Position numbers and translations under genes: made by a program. DNA of 23,082 nucleotides, taken from Porphyromonadaceae bacterium UBA2751. GTDB taxonomy: Bacteria; Bacteroidota; Bacteroidia; Bacteroidales; Muribaculaceae. Shown one piece after another: positions 14,374 through 21,287 of this stretch. The DNA lies in assembly GCA_002353285.1 (NCBI GenBank), contig DEJJ01000012.1:1-23082 (forward strand), given 5' to 3'. The notes under the pieces were generated by a model. The model ran no database searches. It was not told the origin of the DNA and worked only from the letters and a program-made list of their open reading frames with translations. Every line of letters begins with the position of its first letter. Positions within the stretch are counted from its first letter, which is position 1.

Positions 14374-14381
14374 CAAAATTA
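14374..14381 (-). promoter_or_regulatory. Candidate -7 box for the lipoprotein gene
   Basis: On the minus strand TAATTTTG fits TAnnTTTG, 33 nt before the ATG at 14340. No TTTG is found at the usual distance upstream. Confidence 0.4.
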
Positions 14382-14495
14382 TAACTTTTATCCCACCCAC
14401 ACCCCATGCAATGACCCAAAAAACACCCCCTTGTTAATAACTTTTCCAGTTACTCAAGAAATTAATGATAATTGCTCTTCTAAACCACAAATTCG

Positions 14496-15788
14496 TTATT
14501 TAGATGCATTACTTAACAACTGCACTGCATAGAGAGGATAGTTGACCATCCATTCTTGCTCACGGTAGTCACTCATCGATAATCTCACTCCATGCAAGCC
14601 AACATGCTTGGCGACAAATGCACGCAGGCTTTTCGATTGCAGATTTTCCTCGGCCTTAACCTCAATTGGCAATATTATATCATCTTTTTGCACAAGAAAA
14701 TCAATCTCGCCACGTGAGTTTTCGGCCGACCAATAATATAGGAAATCAACAAATGTGACAAGGTGTTGAGCCACAAATTGTTCAGTAAGAGCACCTTTAA
14801 AAATAGTAAATAACTCATTTCCCATCATTAAAGTTTCAGGCTTCACTTTATTCATAGCCGATAGCAATCCAATGTCAAGAGTAAATAATTTAAAAGCATT
14901 TAAGTCTTCAAAGGCATTGAGAGGGAGCATTCCAGCTTTAGTTCTGTTTATCTTTATCACCAGTCCTGCATCTGCTAGCCATTGCAATGCAATTTCAAAG
15001 TCCTTGGCACGGCTGCCATGCTTTACTGCTCCATAAATGAATTTCTTGTTCTCATGTGCCAGTTGTGATGGCAGTGAATTCCACACCATTCTAATGCGAG
15101 GCACAACATCTACAGGAGCATGCTTAATGAAATTGCTATCGTAAGACACAAGAATATTATTCTGGATACGCCTTACTTCATTATAATCACGACTCTCAAC
15201 AAATTCATTTACTGCCTCGGGCATACCACCCACATAATAATAAGTCTTAAGATCACGAATAATTAAATCCTTAACCGACTTGAGAATAGCCCAATTTCGA
15301 TTATTAATAGCTTCAGCAACATTATGCTTACCCATAGCTATCAAGAATTCCTCAAATGTCATGGGATAAAGATTTAGATAATCAACCTTGCCCACGGGCA
15401 CACTCTCAGCCGTTGACAACCCAAGCATTGAGTCGGCAACCACAATGTGCAACTCAGGAGCTTTCTCATAGAAATATTTCAAAGAAGTAACCCCACGATG
15501 AGCCGATTGTATTTCATCAAAAATCAGTAGCGTTTCATTATCAATCGATGTACTAAAACGTAATTCAATTGATTCAATTATACGGTTAATATCAAAGTTG
15601 TCTTCAAACACATTTTGTAGAATTTCTTCATCCTCAAAGTTGATGTAAATGTGTTTTTTATAACATGTGGAAGCAAATTCCTGCATGAGCCAAGTTTTTC
15701 CCACCTGCCTTGCACCTCGCACAATCAATGGCTTGCGATTCTTGCGTGATTTCCAATGTTTCAGTTCTTCTATTGCTTTGCGATACAT
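14496..15788 (-). CDS. AAA ATPase with DUF4143 domain
   Basis: A 430-residue protein of the widespread AAA_14/DUF4143 family. Walker A is GARQVGKT (25-32), Walker B LLIFDE (87-92), and a sensor-1-like strand lies at 115-124 (VVADSMLGL). The C-terminal DUF4143 part includes GEIDFLVQ and, a few residues later, PIEVKA, which together resemble a PD-(D/E)xK-type nuclease core. Family function is poorly established; members are often found in accessory regions and a toxin- or defence-like role has been suspected, which is inference here. The gene is clearly more AT-rich than the sigma-factor and terminase genes nearby, suggesting transfer. Its promoter is well defined and is overlapped by three 32-bp tandem repeats. 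Confidence 0.9.
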   Translation of the reverse strand: MYRKAIEELKHWKSRKNRKPLIVRGARQVGKTWLMQEFASTCYKKHIYINFEDEEILQNVFEDNFDINRIIESIELRFSTSIDNETLLIFDEIQSAHRGVTSLKYFYEKAPELHIVVADSMLGLSTAESVPVGKVDYLNLYPMTFEEFLIAMGKHNVAEAINNRNWAILKSVKDLIIRDLKTYYYVGGMPEAVNEFVESRDYNEVRRIQNNILVSYDSNFIKHAPVDVVPRIRMVWNSLPSQLAHENKKFIYGAVKHGSRAKDFEIALQWLADAGLVIKINRTKAGMLPLNAFEDLNAFKLFTLDIGLLSAMNKVKPETLMMGNELFTIFKGALTEQFVAQHLVTFVDFLYYWSAENSRGEIDFLVQKDDIILPIEVKAEENLQSKSLRAFVAKHVGLHGVRLSMSDYREQEWMVNYPLYAVQLLSNASK

Positions 15789-15813
15789 AATATTTCTATA
15801 TTTTTTATTGTCG

Positions 15814-15844
15814 CAAAAGTACTATAAAATATTGAGAATACAAA
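15814..15844 (-). promoter_or_regulatory. Bacteroidota promoter of the AAA/DUF4143 gene
   Basis: On the minus strand TTTG (15844-15841), exactly 19 nt, then TACTTTTG (15821-15814), a full consensus match, 25 nt before the ATG at 15788. The -33 box lies inside the first tandem repeat unit. Confidence 0.8.
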
Positions 15845-15927
15845 AAGTCGTCCTTAAAAATGTTAGATTTCACAAAAAGTCGTCCTTAAAAATGTTAGAT
15901 TTTACAAAAAGTTGTCCTTAAAAATGT
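15840..15927. repeat. Three 32-bp tandem repeats overlapping the ATPase promoter
   Basis: Units start at 15840, 15872 and 15904, each opening with ACAAAAAGTCGTCCTTAAAA (T for C in the third). The first two are almost identical over 32 bp and the third diverges after about 24. A period of 32 bp is close to three helical turns. The rest of the gap to 16114 holds only AT-rich sequence and the sigma-factor promoter candidate. Confidence 0.88.
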
Positions 15928-16060
15928 AAATAACTAGATTTATAGAAACTTACATTTTTACTATTATTTTACACCCAAATCGTGATTATTTATCTATGTT
16001 TTGGCGCATTTTATTTGGGGCTGAACACTATTTTTTTTCTATTTTTGTGTGATTTTTTTG

Positions 16061-16076
16061 AGACGTGTGCGTCTAA
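16061..16076 (+). promoter_or_regulatory. Candidate ECF-type promoter or operator before the sigma gene
   Basis: AGACG-TGTG-CGTCT is a perfect 5-bp inverted repeat whose right half runs into CGTCTAA, similar to the -10 sequence of self-regulated ECF promoters. A T-run upstream (16052-16059) fits the usual spacer. Autoregulation is inference. Confidence 0.4.
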
Positions 16077-16114
16077 CGGTCAAAAAAAGTAAGTTTTAAA
16101 ACACTAACAAGACG

Positions 16115-16597
16115 ATGAACGAATTAGAAAGCAAATTTGCTCAAACCATCAAGCAGAACAAGAGCACCATCTACACCGTGTGCTACATGTTCTCGCGCGA
16201 TGCCGACGAGGTGGCCGACCTCTTTCAAGAGGCAGTCATCAACCTGTGGCGGGGCTTCGAGAAGTTTGAGGGCCGCAGCGATGTGAAAACGTGGATTTAC
16301 CGCGTGACGCTCAACACCTGCATCTCGCTCGACCGCAAGGACAAGAAGCGCCGCACCGCCACCGAACCGCTGGAGATGAACATCAACCTGTTCCAGGACC
16401 AGGACCGTGACACACGCCAGGTGGACATGCTGCACCGCCGCATCGGCCGCCTGCAGCCCTTCGACCGAGCCATCGTGCTGCTGTGGCTCGAGAACATGCC
16501 CTACGACGAGATAGGCCAGGTGGTGGGCATCTCCACCACCGCCGTGAGCACTCGCCTCTACCGCATTAAGGAACAACTCAAAAAAATGAACGACTAA
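16115..16597 (+). CDS. RNA polymerase ECF-type sigma factor
   Basis: A 160-residue sigma-70 family protein with only regions 2 and 4. Region 2 spans about residues 18-78, with the core-binding DEVADLFQEAVINLW stretch and a KTWIYRVTLNTCIS helix for -10 recognition. Region 4 spans about 107-155, with the helix-turn-helix YDEIGQVVGISTTAVSTRLY. It directs polymerase to a small regulon, commonly including its own promoter. The next gene begins 13 nt after the stop and encodes a membrane protein that is the natural candidate for its anti-sigma factor. The signal sensed is unknown. Confidence 0.92.
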   Translation: MNELESKFAQTIKQNKSTIYTVCYMFSRDADEVADLFQEAVINLWRGFEKFEGRSDVKTWIYRVTLNTCISLDRKDKKRRTATEPLEMNINLFQDQDRDTRQVDMLHRRIGRLQPFDRAIVLLWLENMPYDEIGQVVGISTTAVSTRLYRIKEQLKKMND

Positions 16598-16610
16598 AAA
16601 AATTAAAATT

Positions 16611-17204
16611 ATGAACACCAACGACTTAGAACTCGACCAGATGCGCCAGCAGATGGCCATCCTGCAAAATAAACTCAATAGCCAGGCCATCGTGAGCGAC
16701 CGCTTCATTCGCCGGTCGGTGAGCCACAGCGCCACCACCATCAACCGCCGCTACCTTGTGATCTCGATTGTTGCCCTGGCAATGATCCCCTATGGCTACT
16801 GGGCCTTTGTGAAACTCAATGGGCTCTCAGTAGCACTGTGGATTGCGATGAGCGTGATGATGCTTGCTGTGGTGGGATTCTGCATCTACAACGGCCGCGA
16901 GATGCGCCGCCGCGACTTCACCAGCGGCAACCTGCTCGACACCAAGCGCAAAGCCCTTGCCGCCAAGCGCCGCGACAACAACTGGCTGTGGTTTGGCATC
17001 CCCATGGCTACGGTGTGGGCTGCGTGGGTAGGATGGGAAATGGCACAGAAATTGGGCGCCGACTTCAAGTTCTTCATTCCATTCTTCATCATCTGCTCTG
17101 TGGGTGGAATAATACTAGGCATGACAGTGCACTTCCGCACCCAGCGCCACTACCGCGACATCATCGAGCAAATCGAAGACTTCGAGGACGGCACCACCAT
17201 CTAA
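16611..17204 (+). CDS. Four-helix membrane protein, putative anti-sigma partner
   Basis: A 197-residue protein whose first 40 residues are polar and helical (ELDQMRQQMAILQNKLNSQ, possibly coiled-coil) and followed by four membrane helices at about 47-66, 72-93, 125-143 and 152-172. A short charged C-terminus is rich in Glu and Asp. It has no zinc-binding ZAS motif. Proteins of this shape follow ECF sigma genes in many Bacteroidota, and the 13-nt spacing argues for cotranscription. A role in sequestering the sigma factor at the membrane is inference from context, not from a recognised domain. Confidence 0.7.
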   Translation: MNTNDLELDQMRQQMAILQNKLNSQAIVSDRFIRRSVSHSATTINRRYLVISIVALAMIPYGYWAFVKLNGLSVALWIAMSVMMLAVVGFCIYNGREMRRRDFTSGNLLDTKRKALAAKRRDNNWLWFGIPMATVWAAWVGWEMAQKLGADFKFFIPFFIICSVGGIILGMTVHFRTQRHYRDIIEQIEDFEDGTTI

Positions 17205-17252
17205 AAACGGCAAAAAAACATAAAAAACTCACACATTCAAGTGGGTAGAAAT

Positions 17253-17292
17253 AGTAATCCTGGCAGATGTTGATGATGCTGCCAGGATTACT
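17253..17292. terminator. Bidirectional hairpin between convergent genes
   Basis: AGTAATCCTGGCAG (17253-17266) and CTGCCAGGATTACT (17279-17292) pair perfectly over 14 bp with a 12-nt loop. It lies between the ends of the convergent genes at 17204 and 17321. No long T-run follows, so termination may not be of the classical type. Confidence 0.75.
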
Positions 17293-17320
17293 TTATAAGA
17301 ATGTTTAAAATTGAGGTTTC

Positions 17321-17707
17321 CTAATGGGTTAGGACTGTGTAGTTTTGCATGTAAGGATTGTGCGAGAGATACAGGTAGCCTCGATTGGTGTCGTAGTAGA
17401 ACGTCTCGTGGCCTCCATCGTAGTAGTAAAGCCTTATCATGCCGTTGTTCTCGTCCCACTCGAAACTATAGGTTCCCCAATAGCCATTATCGTCGTAGAA
17501 CGACACAGTGCCGGTGCCATTAGTTGCGAAGTATATCTCCATGTAATCGTAGTCGGTAGTGTAGATGGGATAACGCGATCCACCTTGCACACCCTCGATG
17601 GCATACCAGTGATAGCCCGAGAGTACCGACCAGAAGTGCTTCGTATCGCACGAGCTAAGCCCAATGAGCATAGCAGTTACAACAAGCGTAATACTTAATT
17701 TTTTCAT
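17321..17707 (-). CDS. Small lipoprotein of unknown function
   Basis: A 128-residue lipoprotein with signal peptide and lipobox LSSC (Cys20). The mature part is very rich in Tyr, Gly and Asp and appears to be all beta: strands such as YDYMEIYFATNGTGTVSFY and GTYSFEWDE alternate with turns. This resembles the lipocalin-like or META-like small sandwich proteins exported by Bacteroidota, but I cannot assign a family. It is convergent with the sigma/anti-sigma pair and divergent from the rubredoxin gene. Confidence 0.75.
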   Translation of the reverse strand: MKKLSITLVVTAMLIGLSSCDTKHFWSVLSGYHWYAIEGVQGGSRYPIYTTDYDYMEIYFATNGTGTVSFYDDNGYWGTYSFEWDENNGMIRLYYYDGGHETFYYDTNRGYLYLSHNPYMQNYTVLTH

Positions 17708-17753
17708 ATACTAAATGTTTTTTGAGTTATTATCTTAAAATAATTAGTGGTTG

Positions 17754-17761
17754 CAAAGTTA
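17754..17761 (-). promoter_or_regulatory. Candidate -7 box for the 17707 lipoprotein
   Basis: On the minus strand TAACTTTG fits TAnnTTTG, 46 nt before the ATG. The -33 position shows only a weak GTTG at shorter spacing. Confidence 0.4.
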
Positions 17762-17853
17762 AGAAAAAACTTTGTGCTCAACTACTAAAAGCAACCATTT
17801 TTTATCATTTGACCTAAATTATTACGCTTAAGTTTAAAAATTATTTCAAAAAA

Positions 17854-17885
17854 TTTGGTAAAACAAAATATTAATTGTAACTTTG
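17854..17885 (+). promoter_or_regulatory. Bacteroidota promoter of the rubredoxin-rubrerythrin pair
   Basis: TTTG at 17854-17857, 20 nt, then TAACTTTG at 17878-17885, close to the full consensus and about 60 nt before the ATG at 17945. Confidence 0.7.
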
Positions 17886-17944
17886 TAATCTTGATAATCA
17901 ATAAGTTAACCAATATTTATTCACTTTAAAACCAACATTTTAAT

Positions 17945-18058
17945 ATGAAAAAATGGAAATGTGTAGTGTGTGGCTACATTCATGAAGGCGAGAACCCACC
18001 CGAGGAGTGCCCATTGTGCGGCGTTGGCCCTGAGGACTTTGAGGAAGTGGTAGAGTGA
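17945..18058 (+). CDS. Mini-rubredoxin
   Basis: A 37-residue protein containing a minimal rubredoxin knuckle pair: Cys6-x2-Cys9 (CVVCGY) and Cys22-x2-Cys25 (CPLCG), which would bind one iron atom and carry single electrons. It is shorter than typical rubredoxin (about 52 residues) and aligns with the N-terminal domain of the rubrerythrin encoded 121 nt downstream (KKWKCVVCGYIHEGENPPE against KKWICTVCGYVHEGDTPPE), so the two are probably products of a local duplication. It likely passes electrons to the rubrerythrin or another peroxidase in oxygen defence. The acidic C-terminus (EDFEEVVE) is complete before the TGA. Confidence 0.88.
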   Translation: MKKWKCVVCGYIHEGENPPEECPLCGVGPEDFEEVVE

Positions 18059-18065
18059 TTTTTTA

Positions 18066-18094
18066 ATGCACAATTCACAATGCTTAATGCACAA
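18066..18094. repeat. Dispersed intergenic repeat, copy 1
   Basis: AATGCACAATTCACAAT followed by a second AATGCACAAT. The 17-mer recurs as its reverse complement at 20307-20323, past the other end of the rubrerythrin-kinase segment. Confidence 0.6.
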
Positions 18095-18136
18095 TCTAGA
18101 TTTTCTAGACAATCTAGAATTTCTAGAAAAACTAGT
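18095..18136. repeat. Five CTAG palindromes at exact 9-bp spacing
   Basis: TCTAGA begins at 18095, 18104, 18113 and 18122, and ACTAGT at 18131, each 9 bp from the last. An AACTAAC-type low-complexity run continues to the rubrerythrin start codon. It lies between the rubredoxin and rubrerythrin genes. Confidence 0.85.
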
Positions 18137-18179
18137 AACTAACAACTAAACAACTAACAACTAATAACTAAAAGAAACT

Positions 18180-18728
18180 ATGGCTAAGAAATGGATATGC
18201 ACAGTGTGCGGTTACGTTCATGAGGGCGACACTCCTCCCGAGAAGTGCCCACAATGCAAGGTTCCCGCAAGTAAGTTCAAGGAAATGGAAGAAGGCAACG
18301 TTAGCTACGCTGCCGAGCACGTTCTCGGCGTGGCTAAGGGTGTTGACCCCGAGATTCTGCAAGGATTGCGCGACCACTTTGCTGGCGAGTGCAGCGAGGT
18401 GGGCCAGTATCTGGCAATGGCTCGCCAGGCCGATCGTGAGGGTTATCCCGAGATTGCCGCTGCCTTCAGGCGCTATGCAATGGAGGAGGCCGACCACGCT
18501 TCGCGCTTTGCCGAGCTGCTGGGCGAGGTAGTGTGGGACACCAAGACCAACCTTGAGAAGCGCGCTGCTGCCGAGGCTGGTGCCTGCGAGGACAAGACCC
18601 GCATCGCCAAGCTTGCTAAGGCTCAGAACCTCGACGCCATCCACGACACCGTTCACGAGATGGCTCGCGACGAGGCCCGCCACGGCCAGGGCTTCGCTGC
18701 CCTCTTGAAGCGCTACTTCGGCAAGTAA
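18180..18728 (+). CDS. Reverse rubrerythrin (N-terminal rubredoxin, NADH peroxidase-type)
   Basis: A 182-residue protein with the rubredoxin domain first (Cys7, Cys10, Cys23, Cys26) and a ferritin-like diiron domain after it, the domain order of reverse rubrerythrins. Diiron ligands are expected in the four-helix bundle, where ECSEVGQY (about 70-77), MEEADHASRF (about 100-109) and ARDEARHGQGF (about 161-171) supply Glu and His. Such proteins reduce hydrogen peroxide in anaerobes, taking electrons from NADH through a reductase or rubredoxin. The upstream mini-rubredoxin is a plausible donor. A strong terminator follows the stop. It is cytoplasmic. Confidence 0.93.
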   Translation: MAKKWICTVCGYVHEGDTPPEKCPQCKVPASKFKEMEEGNVSYAAEHVLGVAKGVDPEILQGLRDHFAGECSEVGQYLAMARQADREGYPEIAAAFRRYAMEEADHASRFAELLGEVVWDTKTNLEKRAAAEAGACEDKTRIAKLAKAQNLDAIHDTVHEMARDEARHGQGFAALLKRYFGK

Positions 18729-18751
18729 AGAATCATTATCAATACTATCCA

Positions 18752-18789
18752 AAAAAAGGCTCAGAACATTGATTTTCTGAGCCTTTTTT
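18752..18789. terminator. Strong rho-independent terminator
   Basis: Arms AAAAAAGGCTCAGAA (18752-18766) and TTCTGAGCCTTTTTT (18775-18789) pair over 15 bp with an 8-nt loop. The T-run and A-run make it usable from both strands, serving the rubrerythrin and the convergent kinase gene. Confidence 0.92.
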
Positions 18790-18806
18790 CTATAAGTCCC
18801 TAATTA

Positions 18807-18833
18807 GTCCGACTTTGTCCGACCCAGTCCGAC
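18807..18833. repeat. GTCCGAC decamer repeats
   Basis: GTCCGAC occurs at 18807, 18817 and 18827, an exact 10-bp period (one helical turn), between the terminator and the end of the kinase gene. Confidence 0.75.
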
Positions 18834-18861
18834 CACTAACCGAATCATCGTCATGCTCACG

Positions 18862-20184
18862 TTATTCATTAATGACACACTGCTCAATGTGCTTGAACTT
18901 GCGCCATGATGTGTCGCTGCGCAACATCTCGGGGTCAGGCACATAGATTGTTACGCGTTCATAATGGTAAGGCTCGAAGATTGAGTCAATCACCGTCACC
19001 CAGCCGCCGTTGCCAATGTGTGGAGGATGAATGATATTAGGCATAGTGATGCTTTTAAGGCTCTTACAGCCCTTGAAGGAGCCTTTCTGAATGCCGAAGC
19101 TTGGTGGTTCGAGTATCACATTTTCTAATTTGTCCATATTGCGGAAACAGCCAAACCCAAGTTCACCGTTTACCCACGTGTTACCGTTAAAGCGATAGTC
19201 TGATGTGAGCCTTATGTTTGCTTTGTTCTTACCATCATATTGAACCGTCGTGAAGGTCGATGTGACATTATCCCAGTTGGTGTGGACAAAATCGCTAGTG
19301 TCGCGGAACGTGAAGTTGCCCGATGGATTCTCGAGCTTCTGCCGACCGGCATAGCCCAGTCCCAGCAAGATGCTCGCAATCACGAGCGACACCGCAATCG
19401 CAAAGCCGGCGATGCGAGCCAGCCGGCGCCGCCGCTTGCTTCGCTCAAGATCCTCCCTTATCTCATCCACACTCTGATAGCGAGCACTAATGGGCATCAG
19501 GCATTTCCTAACCACTCTTTTATAGATGCTGCCCATGTGCATGAGGTTCAACACTATGCCCAGGCTGTAGATGTCGTTGCGCGAGTCGGCAACATTAGAG
19601 TTTAATTGCTCAGGAGCGATATATTGCTCGGTACCAGCAGGATTTTTAAACACGGCGTACTGGTCATTGTCGGCAAGCCCAAAGTCGATAATCTTCACGT
19701 TAGCTCCGTTGCGCGTTATCATGATGTTCTCGGGCTTTAGGTCGCGGTGAACCACACCCTGGCGGTGCATGTAGCTCGTGGCATCGAGCAACTCATCGGC
19801 CACTCGCTGGCGTTGACTTAGGCTGGGACCTGTGGCGAGCCACTCGCCAAGTGTCACGCCGTCGACCCATTCCATCACAATAAATGTGTCCATGCCCACC
19901 TCGGCATCCTTACAGCCCTGCTCCATGCCATAAACCTGAAGAATGCCGACATGCGACAGCTTCATCATCATCTCAAGCTCCTTGCGCAAGCGCTGTGTGT
20001 GAGCAGGGTCACCGGCATATTCAGCCTTCAAGCCCTTGAGCACATGCCAGCGGCCGTAACGCATAGCTTTCACTAGCCGGCACTGGCTCAGCGACGGCAA
20101 CTCACTCACCTGCGTGAACCGCCCCTCAATGCCCTCATAGTCATTAGGCACAATGCCCGACACCTGGCTATTATATGTGGTCAT
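18862..20184 (-). CDS. Transmembrane serine/threonine protein kinase with LRR-like outer domain
   Basis: A 440-residue protein from the ATG at 20184; a TTG four codons earlier is possible. The kinase domain covers about residues 20-245: VLKGLK with the ATP-anchoring Lys near 50, Glu near 69, HRDLKPEN at 146-153, DFG at 167-169, APE near 191-193 and DIYSLGI. The Gly-rich loop is not recognisable, although catalytic residues are intact. The kinase domain is cut short at its C-lobe. A basic stretch (SKRRRRLAR) precedes one membrane helix at about 257-278, and the outer part ends with a BspA-like leucine-rich unit (GSFKGCKSLKSITMP). This is a Hanks-type kinase signalling across the inner membrane; its targets are unknown. 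It neighbours an HTH-like gene on the same strand. Confidence 0.88.
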   Translation of the reverse strand: MTTYNSQVSGIVPNDYEGIEGRFTQVSELPSLSQCRLVKAMRYGRWHVLKGLKAEYAGDPAHTQRLRKELEMMMKLSHVGILQVYGMEQGCKDAEVGMDTFIVMEWVDGVTLGEWLATGPSLSQRQRVADELLDATSYMHRQGVVHRDLKPENIMITRNGANVKIIDFGLADNDQYAVFKNPAGTEQYIAPEQLNSNVADSRNDIYSLGIVLNLMHMGSIYKRVVRKCLMPISARYQSVDEIREDLERSKRRRRLARIAGFAIAVSLVIASILLGLGYAGRQKLENPSGNFTFRDTSDFVHTNWDNVTSTFTTVQYDGKNKANIRLTSDYRFNGNTWVNGELGFGCFRNMDKLENVILEPPSFGIQKGSFKGCKSLKSITMPNIIHPPHIGNGGWVTVIDSIFEPYHYERVTIYVPDPEMLRSDTSWRKFKHIEQCVINE

Positions 20185-20271
20185 CTTATCGTTCAAAATC
20201 GTTGTGAGAATTTAAATCATGTACTATAAACTAAAAACTAATAACTTAAAACTGATTACTGAAAACTGAAA

Positions 20272-20339
20272 ATTGTGCATTATGCATTAACTCAAGGCGC
20301 AGCCCAATTGTGAATTGTGCATTATGAATTGTGAATTAA
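20272..20339. repeat. Dispersed intergenic repeat, copy 2 (inverted)
   Basis: Contains ATTGTGAATTGTGCATT at 20307-20323, the reverse complement of the element at 18066, plus further ATTGTGCATTATG and ATTGTGAATT units. It overlaps the last codons of the 20900 gene, so that gene's C-terminus is partly encoded by repeat sequence. Confidence 0.6.
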
Positions 20340-20900
20340 TTCAAACCGCACTCCACCCTGCTTGCCGCACACATAGGCCACCGGAGCCTTGCCAAACTGC
20401 CTGAGGTTGCTTATCCACAGCGGTTCACCGCTCACAATGAGGCTGCATGTGAACCAGTCACCAACCTTGATACCAGTGTTCACCGCCGCCACCACCTCAA
20501 AGTCATTGTTGCCGTGATACACCACCTCACACACTCTGTGCGGAGCCCACGTCAAGCGCAACCTATCGCCAGGCGTCAAGTCGGTGGGCACCGTAATCTT
20601 GTCGCCAAGCACCTGGGCACTCGGTTTTCTATTGTTTTTCAGTCGATTATTCTGATAGTCCTCCCAGTCAAGGTAGCCCACCAGGCGGCACAGCACCGAC
20701 AGCGTGCTCGACGTGGGGCTCGATGTGTATTTCGAATAGCCCCACAAGCGCTTCAGTGTCGACACGCTCACACGCTCATTCAGGTCTCCCTCAATCATCG
20801 CGCTCAAGAACTCAAAATCCTTGGGGCTCAGCATGCCGCGCCCCATGCGCGCCTCCACATCACTCAGCAATAGTTTGATAAAGTTTGTGTTGTCGGTCAT
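20322..20900 (-). CDS. Putative HTH-like regulatory protein adjacent to kinase
   Basis: A 192-residue protein. The N-terminal half has the pattern LSPKDFEFLSAMI, then VSVSTLKRLWGY and TLSVLCRLVGYLDWEDY, which looks like a helix-turn-helix or related helical domain seen in Bacteroidota hypothetical proteins; the STLKRLWGY helix would be the recognition helix. The C-terminal half (about residues 95-190) is beta-rich and begins PTDLTPGDRLRLTWAP. It lies upstream of the kinase gene on the same strand with a 137-nt gap that holds dispersed repeats. A role as kinase partner or substrate is inference from adjacency and from my recollection that this type of pair recurs in the phylum. It has no signal peptide or membrane segment. 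Confidence 0.65.
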   Translation of the reverse strand: MTDNTNFIKLLLSDVEARMGRGMLSPKDFEFLSAMIEGDLNERVSVSTLKRLWGYSKYTSSPTSSTLSVLCRLVGYLDWEDYQNNRLKNNRKPSAQVLGDKITVPTDLTPGDRLRLTWAPHRVCEVVYHGNNDFEVVAAVNTGIKVGDWFTCSLIVSGEPLWISNLRQFGKAPVAYVCGKQGGVRFELIHNS

Positions 20901-20901
20901 A

Positions 20902-21287
20902 GACGATTACATATTTTCTGCAAATTTAGTCAAAATAGACCACAAATCTTACCATTATATTCAAAAAAATCAATGCCAGCCAATTTTGACCCAGTTTGAA
21001 CTAATGATAATATGGGTCACAAGCAAAAAACTGTGGAAATCAAAGTCCATTGTCCATAATTGTCTTGCACCAATGAGGTTCAAACCAATTCAAATCATCA
21101 ATTTTTGGTTCAAAATCACAGCCACCTGATTTTGAACCAATTTGACCCAATCCACTTCAATACACATTATTTATTTTTGTAAGAAAAATGAAAAAGAATG
21201 CGTAGCCTCTCTAGGCTCCAAGTGTCAACGCAATCTTAAACCATTACAAAACCACATCCTCACTTGTGATATAAGAGTTAACAATTT
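20902..21287. other. Intergenic region with repeated TTTGAACC/TTTGACCC words and a hairpin
   Basis: No gene is seen in these 386 nt. They contain many short words of the type TTTGAACC or TTTGACCC and their complements (near 20984, 20994, 21077, 21107, 21131, 21141). A 13-bp perfect hairpin (TTGGTTCAAAATC at 21105-21117 with GATTTTGAACCAA at 21128-21140) sits among them. TATTTTTG at 21172-21179 could be a -7 box for the 21288 gene, without a clear -33 partner. Confidence 0.55.

Noticed and set aside
15840..15927. Possible short CRISPR array
   Set aside because: The 32-bp units are contiguous with no spacers between them and no cas genes are present.
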